The position numbers were made by a program, and so were the translations under genes. A stretch of DNA of 64,000 nucleotides from VXYL01 sp965199945 (lineage in GTDB: Bacteria; Pseudomonadota; Gammaproteobacteria; Pseudomonadales; Azotimanducaceae). Position 1 is the first letter of the stretch. Each line of letters opens with the position of its first letter. The stretch spans positions 4,154,001-4,218,000 of the forward strand of contig OZ241354.1 of the NCBI GenBank assembly GCA_965199945.1. The letters run 5' to 3'. The notes under the pieces are model-generated. The model was not told the origin of the DNA. It saw only the letters and a list, made by a program, of their open reading frames with translations, and made no database searches. Below, in pieces: positions 15,657-24,618 of the stretch.

Positions 15657-18467
15657 TCACCTTTGCCGACGCCAAGAGAGCGTCCGCGCCACACGGAAGC
15701 CGACGACGTCGGAGCGGTTGCCAGTGGCGTTGCTGAACCGGAACGCGGCGCGGAGGTACGATGGAGAGAAGTTCCACGAACCGCCGCGCTCAACGCGCTC
15801 GGAGCAGTCTTCTCGCTCGGCAGCGCTGCCGTCGCTCGGCGCGTCCTCGTAGTCGCCGGAACAGTCTTGAACCCACTCCCACACGTTGCCGTGCATGTCG
15901 TGGAGGCCGAACCCGTTCGGCGCGAAGGACCCGACCGGAAGGGTCTGACGCCGATAGAGCCCCGATTCGTTGAAACCGGTCTGAGGATATGTGTACCTGC
16001 CGTCGAAGTTCGCCTGCTTCGGCGAGATCGTCTCCCCCGTGTGGAACGGCGTCGCCGTGCCCGCCCGCGCCGCGTACTCCCACTCGGACTCCGTGAGCAG
16101 CCGGTAGCGCTGCCCGGAAGCGCGTGACAGCCAATCGACGTACGACTGCGCTTCGTTCCAGCTCACGCTGACGACGGGCCTTTCGTCCCGGCCCCAGCCG
16201 AGGTCCCCCGGGCTGTGGCCGCCGCAGCCCCCGGCCGCCACGCAGGCGTCCCACTGCGCGAACGTCACCTCGTGGACCCCCGCCGCGAAGGCCGGAATCG
16301 AAACCGCGCGCTGGGGCCTCTCGCTCTCCCTGGAAAAAAGCTCGGACACCGGCGCCCCCATCGTGAACGTGCCGGCCGGTATCCGCGCCATCAGCGGGCA
16401 CTCGGCGCAATCGCGGAACGTGTCGCCGGCGCTGCCGCCGCCCGTGTCCGTGCCGTCGCTCTCGGCGACCGTCACCGTGAAGGCCTGCGTCGCCGCGTTG
16501 CCGTCCGGGTCCCGCGCCGTCACGGTCACCGTCGCCGTGCCTTCGGCCACCGGAGTCAGCGTCAGCGCGTCGCCGTCCACGCTCGCGCGCACCACGCCGG
16601 CGTTGCTCGACCGCGCTTCGTAGGCCAGCGTCTGGTCGTCCTCGAACGCATCCGCGAGGTTGATTGTCACGTTCTGTCCCGGGGTCAAGCCCGAGCGGTC
16701 CGTCAGCGTCGTGCCCAAGGTCGGTGCGCTGCCTGTCGCCACGCCGCCGGTCGAGAGCGCTCCCCATGCGAGGTCGCCGCTCAGCGCCGCTTCGCCGGAT
16801 GCCGAGAGCACGCGCCGGCCGTCCAGGGCGTAGTACTGCCAGCCGCCGTTGGCGAGGCGCGCCAGCACGTCGTCGCAGCCGTCGTAGTTCAGGTCGCCGA
16901 TGCCGGCGACCGTGGTGGTCGTGTCGTCGGTGAGGTCCACGAGGCCGGCGCCGTCCAATACCCGCCGCCCCTGCAACGGGTAGTAGCGCCAGCGGCCGTC
17001 CGCGTGCCGCAGCAGCACGTCGTGGCGTCCGTCCGCGTCGAAGTCGCCGACGCCGACCACGGCCCAGGCGAAGTCCCGCGTCAGGGGCACCGTGCCGCGC
17101 CCGGCGATGGATGCCCGGCCGTTCATGGGGTAGAAGTACCAGCGGCCGTCGTCGCGGCGGCGAAGCAGCACATCGTCCTTGCCGTCGCCGTCGAAGTCGC
17201 CGACGCCGGCCATCTGCCAATCGAGGTCCCGCGTCAACCGCCCGCTGCCGCTGCCGGCGAGCGGTCGCCGCCCGTTCATCCGGTAGTAGTGCCAGCGCCC
17301 GTCCGCGTGGCGCATCAGCACGTCGTCCTTGCCGTCTCCATCGAGGTCGCCGATGCCGGCCACTTGCCATGCGAGGTCCCGCGTCATTCGCACCGTGCCG
17401 CGGCCGGCCAGCACGTTGCGCCCGTCCATCGGATAGAAGAACCAGCGCCCGTCCGTCTTGCGCAGCAGCACGTCGTCCTTGCCGTCGCCGTCGAAGTCGC
17501 CGATGCCGGCGATTCGCCAGGCGAGGTCCCGCGTGAGGTTCGCCGCGCCGTTGCCGGCGAGCACGGTTGCGCCGTCCATCGGGTAGTAGCGCCAGCGCCC
17601 GTCCGCATGCCGGAGCAGCACGTCGGCCCTGCCGTCGCCGTTGAAGTCGCCGAGGGTGCGGAGATGGTCTCCCGCAGGTACGGCGGCCGTCGTGCCGTCG
17701 TCGCTGGCCTCGAATGCCAGACGGAGCGCATAGCTGCCGGTGCCGTTCCCGAAGGACTCCACCTGGACGTAGTAGGTTCCCGCGTCCAAGGTGCGCCGGA
17801 TGCGGAAGTTGAAGTCGGCTCCCGAGTCGTCGTCGAACGCGACCGCGGTGCCGTTGGCGTCGTACAGGCCGCCCACTGTGTCCAAGTCGCCAGTGGTCTC
17901 CGCCGTCACCTCCCCGCGCGTGGCGACCTCGAAGCGGAACCAGTCCGCCTCGTCGTGGGAGCCGATCGCGCCGGCGGTCTCGCTCGGCAGTTCCACGGGG
18001 GTGGCCGAAGCACGGTCGTCGCCGTGGTCGTCGCCGCCCTGCAGGTGCAGAATGTAGCTGCCGGTGTTGCTTCCGAACGACGTCACCCGAACGTAGTAGG
18101 TCCCCGCATCCAACGCATACGCGATGCGGAAGTTCCTGGTTGCCAAGTTGTCGTCGCCGGTAGCAAGCTCGTTGCCATCCGCGTCGTACAGAGTGCCCAC
18201 CGTATCCAAGTCGCCGGTGCTCTCCGCGGTCACGTCGCCGCTGGCGGCGACCTCGAAGCGGAACCAGTCCTCGTCGTCGCCGGGGTCGATTTCGCCGGCG
18301 GTCTCGCTCGGCAGCGCCACTCGGGTGGCCGAAGCGCGGTCGTCGCCGTGGTCGTCCGTTTGGGCCGCCGCCCCGACCGCCAGTGCGCCCGCGACGAGCG
18401 CAAGCGCCAAGTGGCGCATGGTGCGCCAGTTCCGCCGCGAGCCTAGTGCAACATGGGATGCCTTCAT
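15657..18467 (-). CDS. Secreted multidomain protein: two PPC domains, FG-GAP-type repeats, Ig-like domain, SUMF1/FGE-like domain
   Basis: The 936-residue product starts with a signal peptide (hydrophobic LALALVAGALAVGAAAQ, residues 19-36). Next come two prepeptidase C-terminal (PPC) domains (about 38-245, each with DDHGDDRASAT and DEDWFRFEV/EADWFRFEV). Then six calcium-loop repeats of VCBS/FG-GAP type (about 269-570, GDFDGDGKDDVLLR), an Ig-like domain (about 585-670) and a C-terminal sulfatase-modifying-factor (SUMF1) domain (about 683-934). That domain shows IPAGTFTMGAP, HDMHGNVWEWVQD, RGGSWNFSPSYLRAAFR and GFRVAR. Where true formylglycine-generating enzymes have catalytic cysteines after RGGS, this has none, so a binding role in a C-type-lectin-like fold is more likely. 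ATG 18467 has GGAG upstream; ATG 18419 is an alternative. Confidence 0.88.
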   Translation of the reverse strand: MKASHVALGSRRNWRTMRHLALALVAGALAVGAAAQTDDHGDDRASATRVALPSETAGEIDPGDDEDWFRFEVAASGDVTAESTGDLDTVGTLYDADGNELATGDDNLATRNFRIAYALDAGTYYVRVTSFGSNTGSYILHLQGGDDHGDDRASATPVELPSETAGAIGSHDEADWFRFEVATRGEVTAETTGDLDTVGGLYDANGTAVAFDDDSGADFNFRIRRTLDAGTYYVQVESFGNGTGSYALRLAFEASDDGTTAAVPAGDHLRTLGDFNGDGRADVLLRHADGRWRYYPMDGATVLAGNGAANLTRDLAWRIAGIGDFDGDGKDDVLLRKTDGRWFFYPMDGRNVLAGRGTVRMTRDLAWQVAGIGDLDGDGKDDVLMRHADGRWHYYRMNGRRPLAGSGSGRLTRDLDWQMAGVGDFDGDGKDDVLLRRRDDGRWYFYPMNGRASIAGRGTVPLTRDFAWAVVGVGDFDADGRHDVLLRHADGRWRYYPLQGRRVLDGAGLVDLTDDTTTTVAGIGDLNYDGCDDVLARLANGGWQYYALDGRRVLSASGEAALSGDLAWGALSTGGVATGSAPTLGTTLTDRSGLTPGQNVTINLADAFEDDQTLAYEARSSNAGVVRASVDGDALTLTPVAEGTATVTVTARDPDGNAATQAFTVTVAESDGTDTGGGSAGDTFRDCAECPLMARIPAGTFTMGAPVSELFSRESERPQRAVSIPAFAAGVHEVTFAQWDACVAAGGCGGHSPGDLGWGRDERPVVSVSWNEAQSYVDWLSRASGQRYRLLTESEWEYAARAGTATPFHTGETISPKQANFDGRYTYPQTGFNESGLYRRQTLPVGSFAPNGFGLHDMHGNVWEWVQDCSGDYEDAPSDGSAAEREDCSERVERGGSWNFSPSYLRAAFRFSNATGNRSDVVGFRVARTLSWRRQR

Positions 18468-18659
18468 GGGTCTCCAAATAGTCGAGTTGTGGTCACTACT
18501 GTCCCATTAACTTGGGAATAGGAGGCTGTGCCGGCTCAGATAGATTTGGCACTGTGGCGGCCATGACCGGCTGAGCGCGGCGCCGACGGCGGAATGACCG
18601 CCGCCGGAGCCGGTTCGGGTAGCCTTCGGTGAACGCGAACCCACTGAAGGAACCGAACC

Positions 18660-19620
18660 ATGAACATCGAGTCCATGCGGACGCGATCGTACCGCAGCTT
18701 CAAGGTGGACGACGCCGAGCTGTCGGAGCAGGCCCGCGGACGCCTGCTGGCCATCCGCCGCTTCGAGGCGCTGCGCGCCGCCGGCTGCGCCGAGCAGGCC
18801 GCCCTGGAGGAGATCGGCGTCAGCCGCCGCACCGTGTTCCGGTGGAAGGCCGCGCTGGCCGCGCGCGGCCAGCGCGGCCTCGAGCCGGAGTCCACCCGCC
18901 CGCGCCGCGTCCGCCGCCCGTCGTACAGGCCGGGCGACGCGAAAGCCGTCATGGACCTGCGCCGCAAGCACCCGTTCATGGGCAAGGCGCCGATCCAGCG
19001 CATGCTCGAACGCAAGGGCCGGCGCCTGAGCGTGTCCACCGTCGGGCGCATCCTCTCGCGCGCCATCGCCGACGGCCGCGTGCCCCGCGCCAGCGTCTGC
19101 GAGGGCCGCCTCCAGCCCAGGCGCCGCCGCAAGTTCAACGGCTGGGCGCAGCGCTGGAAGTACGGCGCCAGGCCCCGGCGCCCCGGCCAGCTCGTCCAGA
19201 TCGACCACATGACCTTCTCCCGGGACGGGCAGACCATCAAGGAGTTCCGCGCCGTCTGCCCGGCCAGCCGCTTCATGGTCGCCCGCGTCTTCTCCCGCGC
19301 CACCGCCTTCAACGCCAGGCGCTTCCTCGACGACGTTGTCGAAGCCCTCCCCGTGCCCCTGCGGTCCGTCCAGGTCGACGGCGGCAGCGAGTTCATGCGC
19401 CATTCATGGCGCTCCGAGCTTCGAGGACGCATGCCGGGAGCTCGGCATCGAACTCCACGTCCTGCCGCCGCGCCGCCCGCAGTGGAACGGCTGCGTCGAA
19501 CGCGCCAACCGAACCGCCCGCATCGAGTTCTGGAACTTCCTCGACTGCGAACTCACCGTCCAGGCCGTCTCCGCCAGGCTCCTCCAGTACGAGTTCTTCT
19601 ACAACTACCAGCGGCCCCAG
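18660..19620 (+). pseudogene. IS481-like transposase (DDE integrase core), frameshifted and lacking its C-terminus
   Basis: From ATG 18660 the protein has an N-terminal helix-turn-helix (LEEIGVSRRTVFRWKAALAA), a second winged helix (KAPIQRMLERKGRRLSVSTV) and the rve core with the first Asp in QLVQIDHMTFS and the second in VQVDGGSEFM. Near 19400 a small insertion shifts the frame; the second frame continues with ACRELGIELHVLPPRRPQWN, GCVERANRTARIEFWN (catalytic Glu) and LLQYEFFYNYQRP. The motif RPHQAL that should follow is replaced by an IS4-type sequence at about 19620. Inactive. The terminal repeats could not be defined. Confidence 0.85.
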
Positions 19621-19911
19621 TCGCGCAAGCTGTACCACCTGGGCGTCGGCGAGGTGTCGCGGTCGTCGCTGGCGCGGGTGAACGCGGAGAAGCCGTGGCA
19701 GTTGTACCAGGCGCTGTTCGGGGTGCTGCTGCCGCGCTGCCAGTTGGCGTCGCCGGGGCACGGGTTCCGGTTCAAGAACCCGCTTTACTCGCTGGACTCG
19801 ACGGTGATCGATCTGTGCCTGGCGATGTTTCCGTGGGCGAAGTTCCGGCGGACGAAGGGCGGGGTGAAGGCGCACGTGGCGCTGGACCACGCGGGGCATG
19901 TGAAGTTCCTC
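19621..19911 (+). pseudogene. Internal fragment of an IS4-family transposase
   Basis: In the same frame as the end of the IS481-like remnant the sequence becomes an IS4-type transposase: KLYHLGVGEVSRSSLARVNA, PWQLYQALFGVLLPRCQL, HGFRFKNPLYSLDSTVIDLC (first catalytic Asp in LDST) and MFPWAKFRRTKGGVKAHVAL. It stops resembling a transposase after HVKF near 19911. Both ends are missing, so this is a scar of recombination between two insertion sequences. It ends about 130 bp before the ABC permease gene. Confidence 0.82.
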
Positions 19912-20038
19912 AGCCGCCGCGGGGGCGGAAATCATGCCTTCATGGACGATTTTGGCCCACCACGGCCCAAATGCGATTGCCCTGCCGGAACGGCATCGCG
20001 TGCTTGCCAATGGCGGCGCGGGCTCTATGATTGCCGCG

Positions 20039-22567
20039 ATGTCTCTCTCCTTGGTTTTGCGTTTCGCGCTGCGGGATTGGCGCGCTGGCGAGTTGCGCCT
20101 GCTCTTGACGGCGCTGCTGTTGGCGGTCGGTTCGGTGTCGGCGATCAGCCTGTTCGTGGACCGGCTGCAGCGGGCGCTCGTCGCCGAGTCCACCAGCTTT
20201 CTCGCCGCCGATCGGGTGATCGATTCGTCGCGGGAGATTCCCGATGCCTTTCGCGCCGCGGCCGGCGAGCATGGACTGGATGTGGCGGAGCTCGTCACCT
20301 TTCCGACGATGGTCTCGCCGGCGTCCGCTGCCGCGGCGGACGCCGCCGAGCGGGCCCAGCTGGCCAGCGTGAAGGCGGCGACGCCGGGCTATCCGCTGCG
20401 CGGCGTGCTGCGCGTGGCGGATCAGCCGTTCACGTCCGGCGAGGTCACCCGCGAACTGCCGGGGCGCGGCGAAGTGTGGCTGGATTCGCGGCTCTTGCCG
20501 GCGCTCGGCGTCGCCGTGGGCGACAAGGTGACGGTGGGCTACGCCGACTTCGCCGTTAGCCGAGTGGTCGTTGCCGAGCCGGACCGGGGCGGCAGCTTCT
20601 TCGAGTTCGCGCCGCGTCTGCTGATGCGCGCCGAGGACGTGCCGGCGACGCAGGTGGTGCAGCCGGGCAGCCGCATCGGCTATCGGCTGCTGCTCTCCGG
20701 CACCGAAGACGATCTGGCCGCCATGAAGGAGGACGTGACGCCGCAGCTCGCGCCCAACTACCGTTGGCGCAGCATCCGCGACGCGAACGAGACCATCGAC
20801 CGGGCGCTTGGGCGCGCCGAGAGCTTCCTGCTGCTCGGCGGCTTGCTGGCCGTGCTGCTGGCCGGCATCGCCGTGGCCTTGGGCGCCCATCGGTACTCCC
20901 GTCGCCACTTCGATCACGTCGGCGTGCTGAAGACCTTGGGCGCTACTCCGGCGCAGATCCAGTGGGGCTACTTGGGCGTTCTCGGCGTGCTGGGCGTGGC
21001 GGCGGCCGTGCTCGGCCTGCTGCTTGGCGCCCTCGTGCATCTCGGCATCATCAAGGCATTGGGCGGCTACCTGCCGGTGTCGCTGCCGCTGCCGGGGCCG
21101 CGCCCCGTGCTGCTCGGCCTGACCACCGGCTTCATCTGCCTCTTGGCCTTCGCGCTGCCGCCGCTCTTGGCGCTGAAGAACATCTCGCCCATGCGCGTGA
21201 TCCGCCGCGATCTGGAGCGCGGCGTGGCGCCGACCGTCACCTACGGCTTTGCGTTCGTCGGCAGCCTGGCGCTGCTGGTGTGGTACAGCGGCGACGTCTT
21301 CCTCACGCTGTGGGCGCTGCTTGGGGCGGTGGTCGCCGGCGGCACGTTCGCCGTGTTCGCGCTGGTGCTGTTGCGCGGCGGGCGGGCGCTCGGCATGCAG
21401 GCTGGCAGCGTGTGGCGGCTGGCGCTGGCCGGTTTGCAGCGGCGCTACCGCGAGAACGTGGCGCAGATCATGATCTTCGGCTTCGCCATCATGCTGCTGC
21501 TCATCATGCTGCTCGTGCGCACCGGCCTGATCGACGAGTGGCGGGCGCAGATTCCCCGCGACACCCCCAACCACTTCGTGATGAACGTCGCCGCCGAGGA
21601 AGCCGCCGACGTGCAGACGCTCCTCGAGTCCCAAACCGGCGTAGACGCCGAGCTGTTTCCCATGATCCGCGGGCGCATCACCGCGGTGAACGACATGCCG
21701 GCGCGGGAGTGGCGGCGCGCCAGACGGGAGGAGCGGGGCGGCCGCGGGCGGGGCGACGGCCCGGGCATTCGCGGCGAACGCAACCTCACCTTCGCCGATG
21801 CGCTGCCGGAGAACAACGTGCTGGTCGCGGGCGAGTGGTGGAGCGAAGGCGCGGAGGAACCGCTCATCTCGCTCGAAGAGGAGTACGCCGAGGACACCGG
21901 CATCGGCCTAGGCGACAGCGTGGCGTTCGACATCGGCGGCCTGCCCTTGGTCGCGACCGTTTCCAGCCTGCGCCGCGTCGAGTGGGACAGCCTGCGCCCC
22001 AACTTCTACATCGTGTTTTCTCCTGGCGCCCTCGACGGCTATCCGGCGACGTACATGACGAGCTTCTTCCTGCGCCGCGAAGAGAAGGCGTTTCTGAACG
22101 AACTGCTCTCGAGGCATCCGACGATCACGGTGATCGAAGTGGACGCCATCATCGCCCAGGTGACGAGCATCATCGACCGCGTGAGCCAAGCCGTGGAACT
22201 GTTGCTCTATCTGGTGCTCGCAGCCGGCGTGCTGGTGCTCATCGCGTCCATTCAGGCAAGCCGCGACCAGCGCTTGAAGGAACACGCGCTGCTGCGCGCC
22301 TTGGGCGGCACGCGCCGGCTCATCAGCGGCTCGCTGGCCACCGAGTTCGCCGCCCTCGGCCTCTTCGCCGGCATCGTCGCGGTGGCCGGCGCGGAGATCA
22401 CGGTGTGGGCGCTGAACAGCCAGGTCTTCGAGTTGGCGACGGAGCTCCATCCCAGGCTGTGGGTGGCCGGCCCGCTGCTCGGCATGGCGGTGATCGCCGG
22501 CGTCGGCTGCCTCGCCACGCGCAAGCTGGTGCGCTCGCCGCCAGCCACCGTTCTGCGCGAAACATAG
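20039..22567 (+). CDS. FtsX-like ABC transporter permease (YbbP type)
   Basis: An 842-residue inner-membrane protein with the YbbP layout: an N-terminal helix (LRLLLTALLLAVGSVSAISL), a periplasmic domain, a first FtsX block with three helices (about 275-400, LLGGLLAVLLAGIAVALGAH and LKTLGATPAQI), a central helix set, a second periplasmic domain and a last FtsX block (about 730-842, ASRDQRLKEHALLRALGGTR). These permeases work with a LolD-like ATPase (YbbA) in lipid or substrate extraction. No ATPase gene is next to it; instead insertion-sequence debris lies upstream. ATG 20039 starts the conserved protein; the upstream extension of the frame is transposon debris. Confidence 0.9.
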   Translation: MSLSLVLRFALRDWRAGELRLLLTALLLAVGSVSAISLFVDRLQRALVAESTSFLAADRVIDSSREIPDAFRAAAGEHGLDVAELVTFPTMVSPASAAAADAAERAQLASVKAATPGYPLRGVLRVADQPFTSGEVTRELPGRGEVWLDSRLLPALGVAVGDKVTVGYADFAVSRVVVAEPDRGGSFFEFAPRLLMRAEDVPATQVVQPGSRIGYRLLLSGTEDDLAAMKEDVTPQLAPNYRWRSIRDANETIDRALGRAESFLLLGGLLAVLLAGIAVALGAHRYSRRHFDHVGVLKTLGATPAQIQWGYLGVLGVLGVAAAVLGLLLGALVHLGIIKALGGYLPVSLPLPGPRPVLLGLTTGFICLLAFALPPLLALKNISPMRVIRRDLERGVAPTVTYGFAFVGSLALLVWYSGDVFLTLWALLGAVVAGGTFAVFALVLLRGGRALGMQAGSVWRLALAGLQRRYRENVAQIMIFGFAIMLLLIMLLVRTGLIDEWRAQIPRDTPNHFVMNVAAEEAADVQTLLESQTGVDAELFPMIRGRITAVNDMPAREWRRARREERGGRGRGDGPGIRGERNLTFADALPENNVLVAGEWWSEGAEEPLISLEEEYAEDTGIGLGDSVAFDIGGLPLVATVSSLRRVEWDSLRPNFYIVFSPGALDGYPATYMTSFFLRREEKAFLNELLSRHPTITVIEVDAIIAQVTSIIDRVSQAVELLLYLVLAAGVLVLIASIQASRDQRLKEHALLRALGGTRRLISGSLATEFAALGLFAGIVAVAGAEITVWALNSQVFELATELHPRLWVAGPLLGMAVIAGVGCLATRKLVRSPPATVLRET

Positions 22568-22603
22568 GCCCCGACCCGCAACGCATTTCGTCGAGGCACC
22601 GAA

Positions 22604-23425
22604 GTGGGCAACAGCGCCAACCACAACAAGCTCGGCAAGAAGCTGCGCCGGCTCGCCGGGCGGGCGGTGGCGGACTACGCCATGATCGAAGACGGCGACC
22701 GCATCATGGCGTGCCTCTCGGGCGGCAAGGATTCCTACACGATGCTGGACATCCTGCTCTCGCTGCGTCGCAACGCGCCGGTGGACTTCGACGTGGTGGC
22801 GGTGAATCTGGACCAGAAGCAGCCCGGCTTTCCGGCGCACGTCTTGCCGGACTACCTGAGCCGCCTCGGCATCGAGTTCCACATCGTCGAAGAGGACACC
22901 TACTCGGTGGTCAAGGCGCTCACCCCGGCTGGAAAGACCTACTGCCCGGTCTGTTCGCGCCTGCGCCGGGGCGTGCTCTACAACGTCGCCGCGCGCATCG
23001 GCGCCACCAAGGTCGCGCTGGGACACCACGCCGACGACGCCGTGGAGACGCTCTTCCTCAACATGTTCCACGGCGGGCGCCTGAAGGCCATGCCGCCTAA
23101 GCTTGTCTCCGACGACGGACGCCACGTGGTCATCCGCCCGCTCTACTACGCGCGCGAGCGCGACATCGAGCGCTGGTCGCGGCAGCAGGACCATCCGATC
23201 ATCCCCTGCGACCTGTGCGGCTCGCAGACCAATCTCATGCGGCAGAAGGTGAAGACGATGCTGCGCGAGTGGGACGCCGCCGCCCCAGGCCGGGTGGACA
23301 ACATCGCCCGCGCCCTGCGCCACGCCGTGCCGAGCCACTTGGCCGACGGCGCGCTCGCCGACTTCACGGCCATGCGTCGCCGCGTCGTCCCGTTGCCGGC
23401 GACGGACCTGACGGGCGCCCGTTAG
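22604..23425 (+). CDS. ttcA: tRNA 2-thiocytidine(32) synthetase TtcA
   Basis: TtcA adds sulfur to C32 of certain tRNAs using ATP and a [4Fe-4S] cluster. The 273-residue protein has the PP-loop CLSGGKDSYTML (residues about 38-49), the first cysteine pair in TYCPVCSRLRRG and a third cysteine in IIPCDLCGSQTNL, plus GHHADDAVETLFLNMF. It starts with GTG at 22604, 36 bp after the permease stop, and is followed 32 bp later by the sulfotransferase gene, so these may be one transcript. The gene is common in gamma- and betaproteobacteria and looks functional. Confidence 0.96.
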   Translation: MGNSANHNKLGKKLRRLAGRAVADYAMIEDGDRIMACLSGGKDSYTMLDILLSLRRNAPVDFDVVAVNLDQKQPGFPAHVLPDYLSRLGIEFHIVEEDTYSVVKALTPAGKTYCPVCSRLRRGVLYNVAARIGATKVALGHHADDAVETLFLNMFHGGRLKAMPPKLVSDDGRHVVIRPLYYARERDIERWSRQQDHPIIPCDLCGSQTNLMRQKVKTMLREWDAAAPGRVDNIARALRHAVPSHLADGALADFTAMRRRVVPLPATDLTGAR

Positions 23426-23457
23426 CGGCGTTGAACGCCGGTTGTTCTTGACCCGCC

Positions 23458-24597
23458 ATGGCGGAGAAATTCGACTACCACATCTGTTCCTTCGCGCCGC
23501 TCTCGGTGTGGTTGCGCCTGATCGCGCGCAATCGGGGCGTTCCCAAGCGGTACTGGGGGAAGTTGGCGGGCGTTCTCGGCTTGTCCCTGGCAGTGGCGCC
23601 GCTACGCTTCGCCGAGACGTTCCTCTACGCAAGCACCGTCGCCAAGGTGCCCATCCGCGAGGCGCCGGTCTTCGTGCTCGGCTTCGCGCGCGCTGGCACC
23701 ACGCATTTGCACAATCTGCTCGCCCAGGACCCCGCGCTTGGCTACTTGGATACGTTCCAGAGCATCGTGCCGACGTTTTCGCTGGTCGGCCGTGGCTGGC
23801 TGCAGCGCTTGATGGCGCGTGGCATGGGCGAGCGCGTGCGGCCAATGGACAACATGGCGGTGGGCCTCGACCTGCCCCAGGAAGAGGACATCGCGGTGGC
23901 CAATGCATCGCCGTATTCAGTGCTGCATCAGGTCTCCTTCCCGAACATGGCGCGGGAGCTGTACAGCAAGTACACCCTCATGGGGTGGGCGCCGGAGGGC
24001 GCCGAGTCGCCAGGCGCGCTCTCCGAACGCGAATCGGCGCAATGGGATCACGAGTACCTCCGCGTCGTGCGCAAGGCGACCATCCACGCCGATGGCCGCC
24101 GTCTCGTGCTGAAGAGCCCGGCCAACCTCGGCCGCGTCGATCGCCTGCTGAGGCTCTTCCCGGAAGCGAAGTTCATCCACATCATGCGCAATCCCTACGC
24201 CGTCTACGCATCGCTGCTGCACATGTTCCGCACCATCATGCCCCTCTACCAAATGGACGATTTCGACTTCGACGAATTGGAGGAGGTGCTGGTCGAGGGC
24301 TTCGCGCTCGCCTATCGGAAATACGTCCAGGACCGCGAACTCGTGCCCCCCGGCAACTTGGCCGAGGCGCGCTTCGAGAATCTGGAACGCAAGCCCCTGG
24401 AGGAACTCGAGCGCCTCTACGCGGAACTCGGACTGGGCGGATGGGCCGAGGCGGAGCCGGCGATGCGCGGCTATTTGGGCACGTTGACCGGCTACCGCAA
24501 GAACACGCATCGCTACGAACAGTCGATCCTGGCGCGCGTCGAAGACAAGTGGCGGTTCGCGCTCGAGGACTGGGGCTACGAACGCCCAGCAGCCTGA
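23458..24597 (+). CDS. Sulfotransferase family protein
   Basis: The 379-residue product has the PAPS-binding elements of sulfotransferases: the 5'-phosphosulfate loop VFVLGFARAGTTHLHNLLAQ (residues about 76-95) and the 3'-phosphate region KFIHIMRNPYAVYASLLHMF (about 238-257). Two hydrophobic stretches near the N-terminus may associate with membrane. Such proteins sulfate lipids, sterols or sugars; the acceptor is unknown. It is followed 21 bp later by the GPP34-P450 gene, which suggests a shared pathway, perhaps hydroxylation and then sulfation of a lipid. That pairing is inference. CysC, which makes PAPS, is encoded elsewhere in the window at 60570. Confidence 0.9.
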   Translation: MAEKFDYHICSFAPLSVWLRLIARNRGVPKRYWGKLAGVLGLSLAVAPLRFAETFLYASTVAKVPIREAPVFVLGFARAGTTHLHNLLAQDPALGYLDTFQSIVPTFSLVGRGWLQRLMARGMGERVRPMDNMAVGLDLPQEEDIAVANASPYSVLHQVSFPNMARELYSKYTLMGWAPEGAESPGALSERESAQWDHEYLRVVRKATIHADGRRLVLKSPANLGRVDRLLRLFPEAKFIHIMRNPYAVYASLLHMFRTIMPLYQMDDFDFDELEEVLVEGFALAYRKYVQDRELVPPGNLAEARFENLERKPLEELERLYAELGLGGWAEAEPAMRGYLGTLTGYRKNTHRYEQSILARVEDKWRFALEDWGYERPAA

Positions 24598-24618
24598 CCC
24601 AGGCACGGGCACTAAGGA

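Noticed and set aside
15657..16500. Diversity-generating retroelement target
   Set aside because: The C-type-lectin-like end (RGGSW...GFRVAR) recalls DGR variable proteins, but there is no reverse transcriptase, no template repeat downstream and no asparagine-rich variable stretch.
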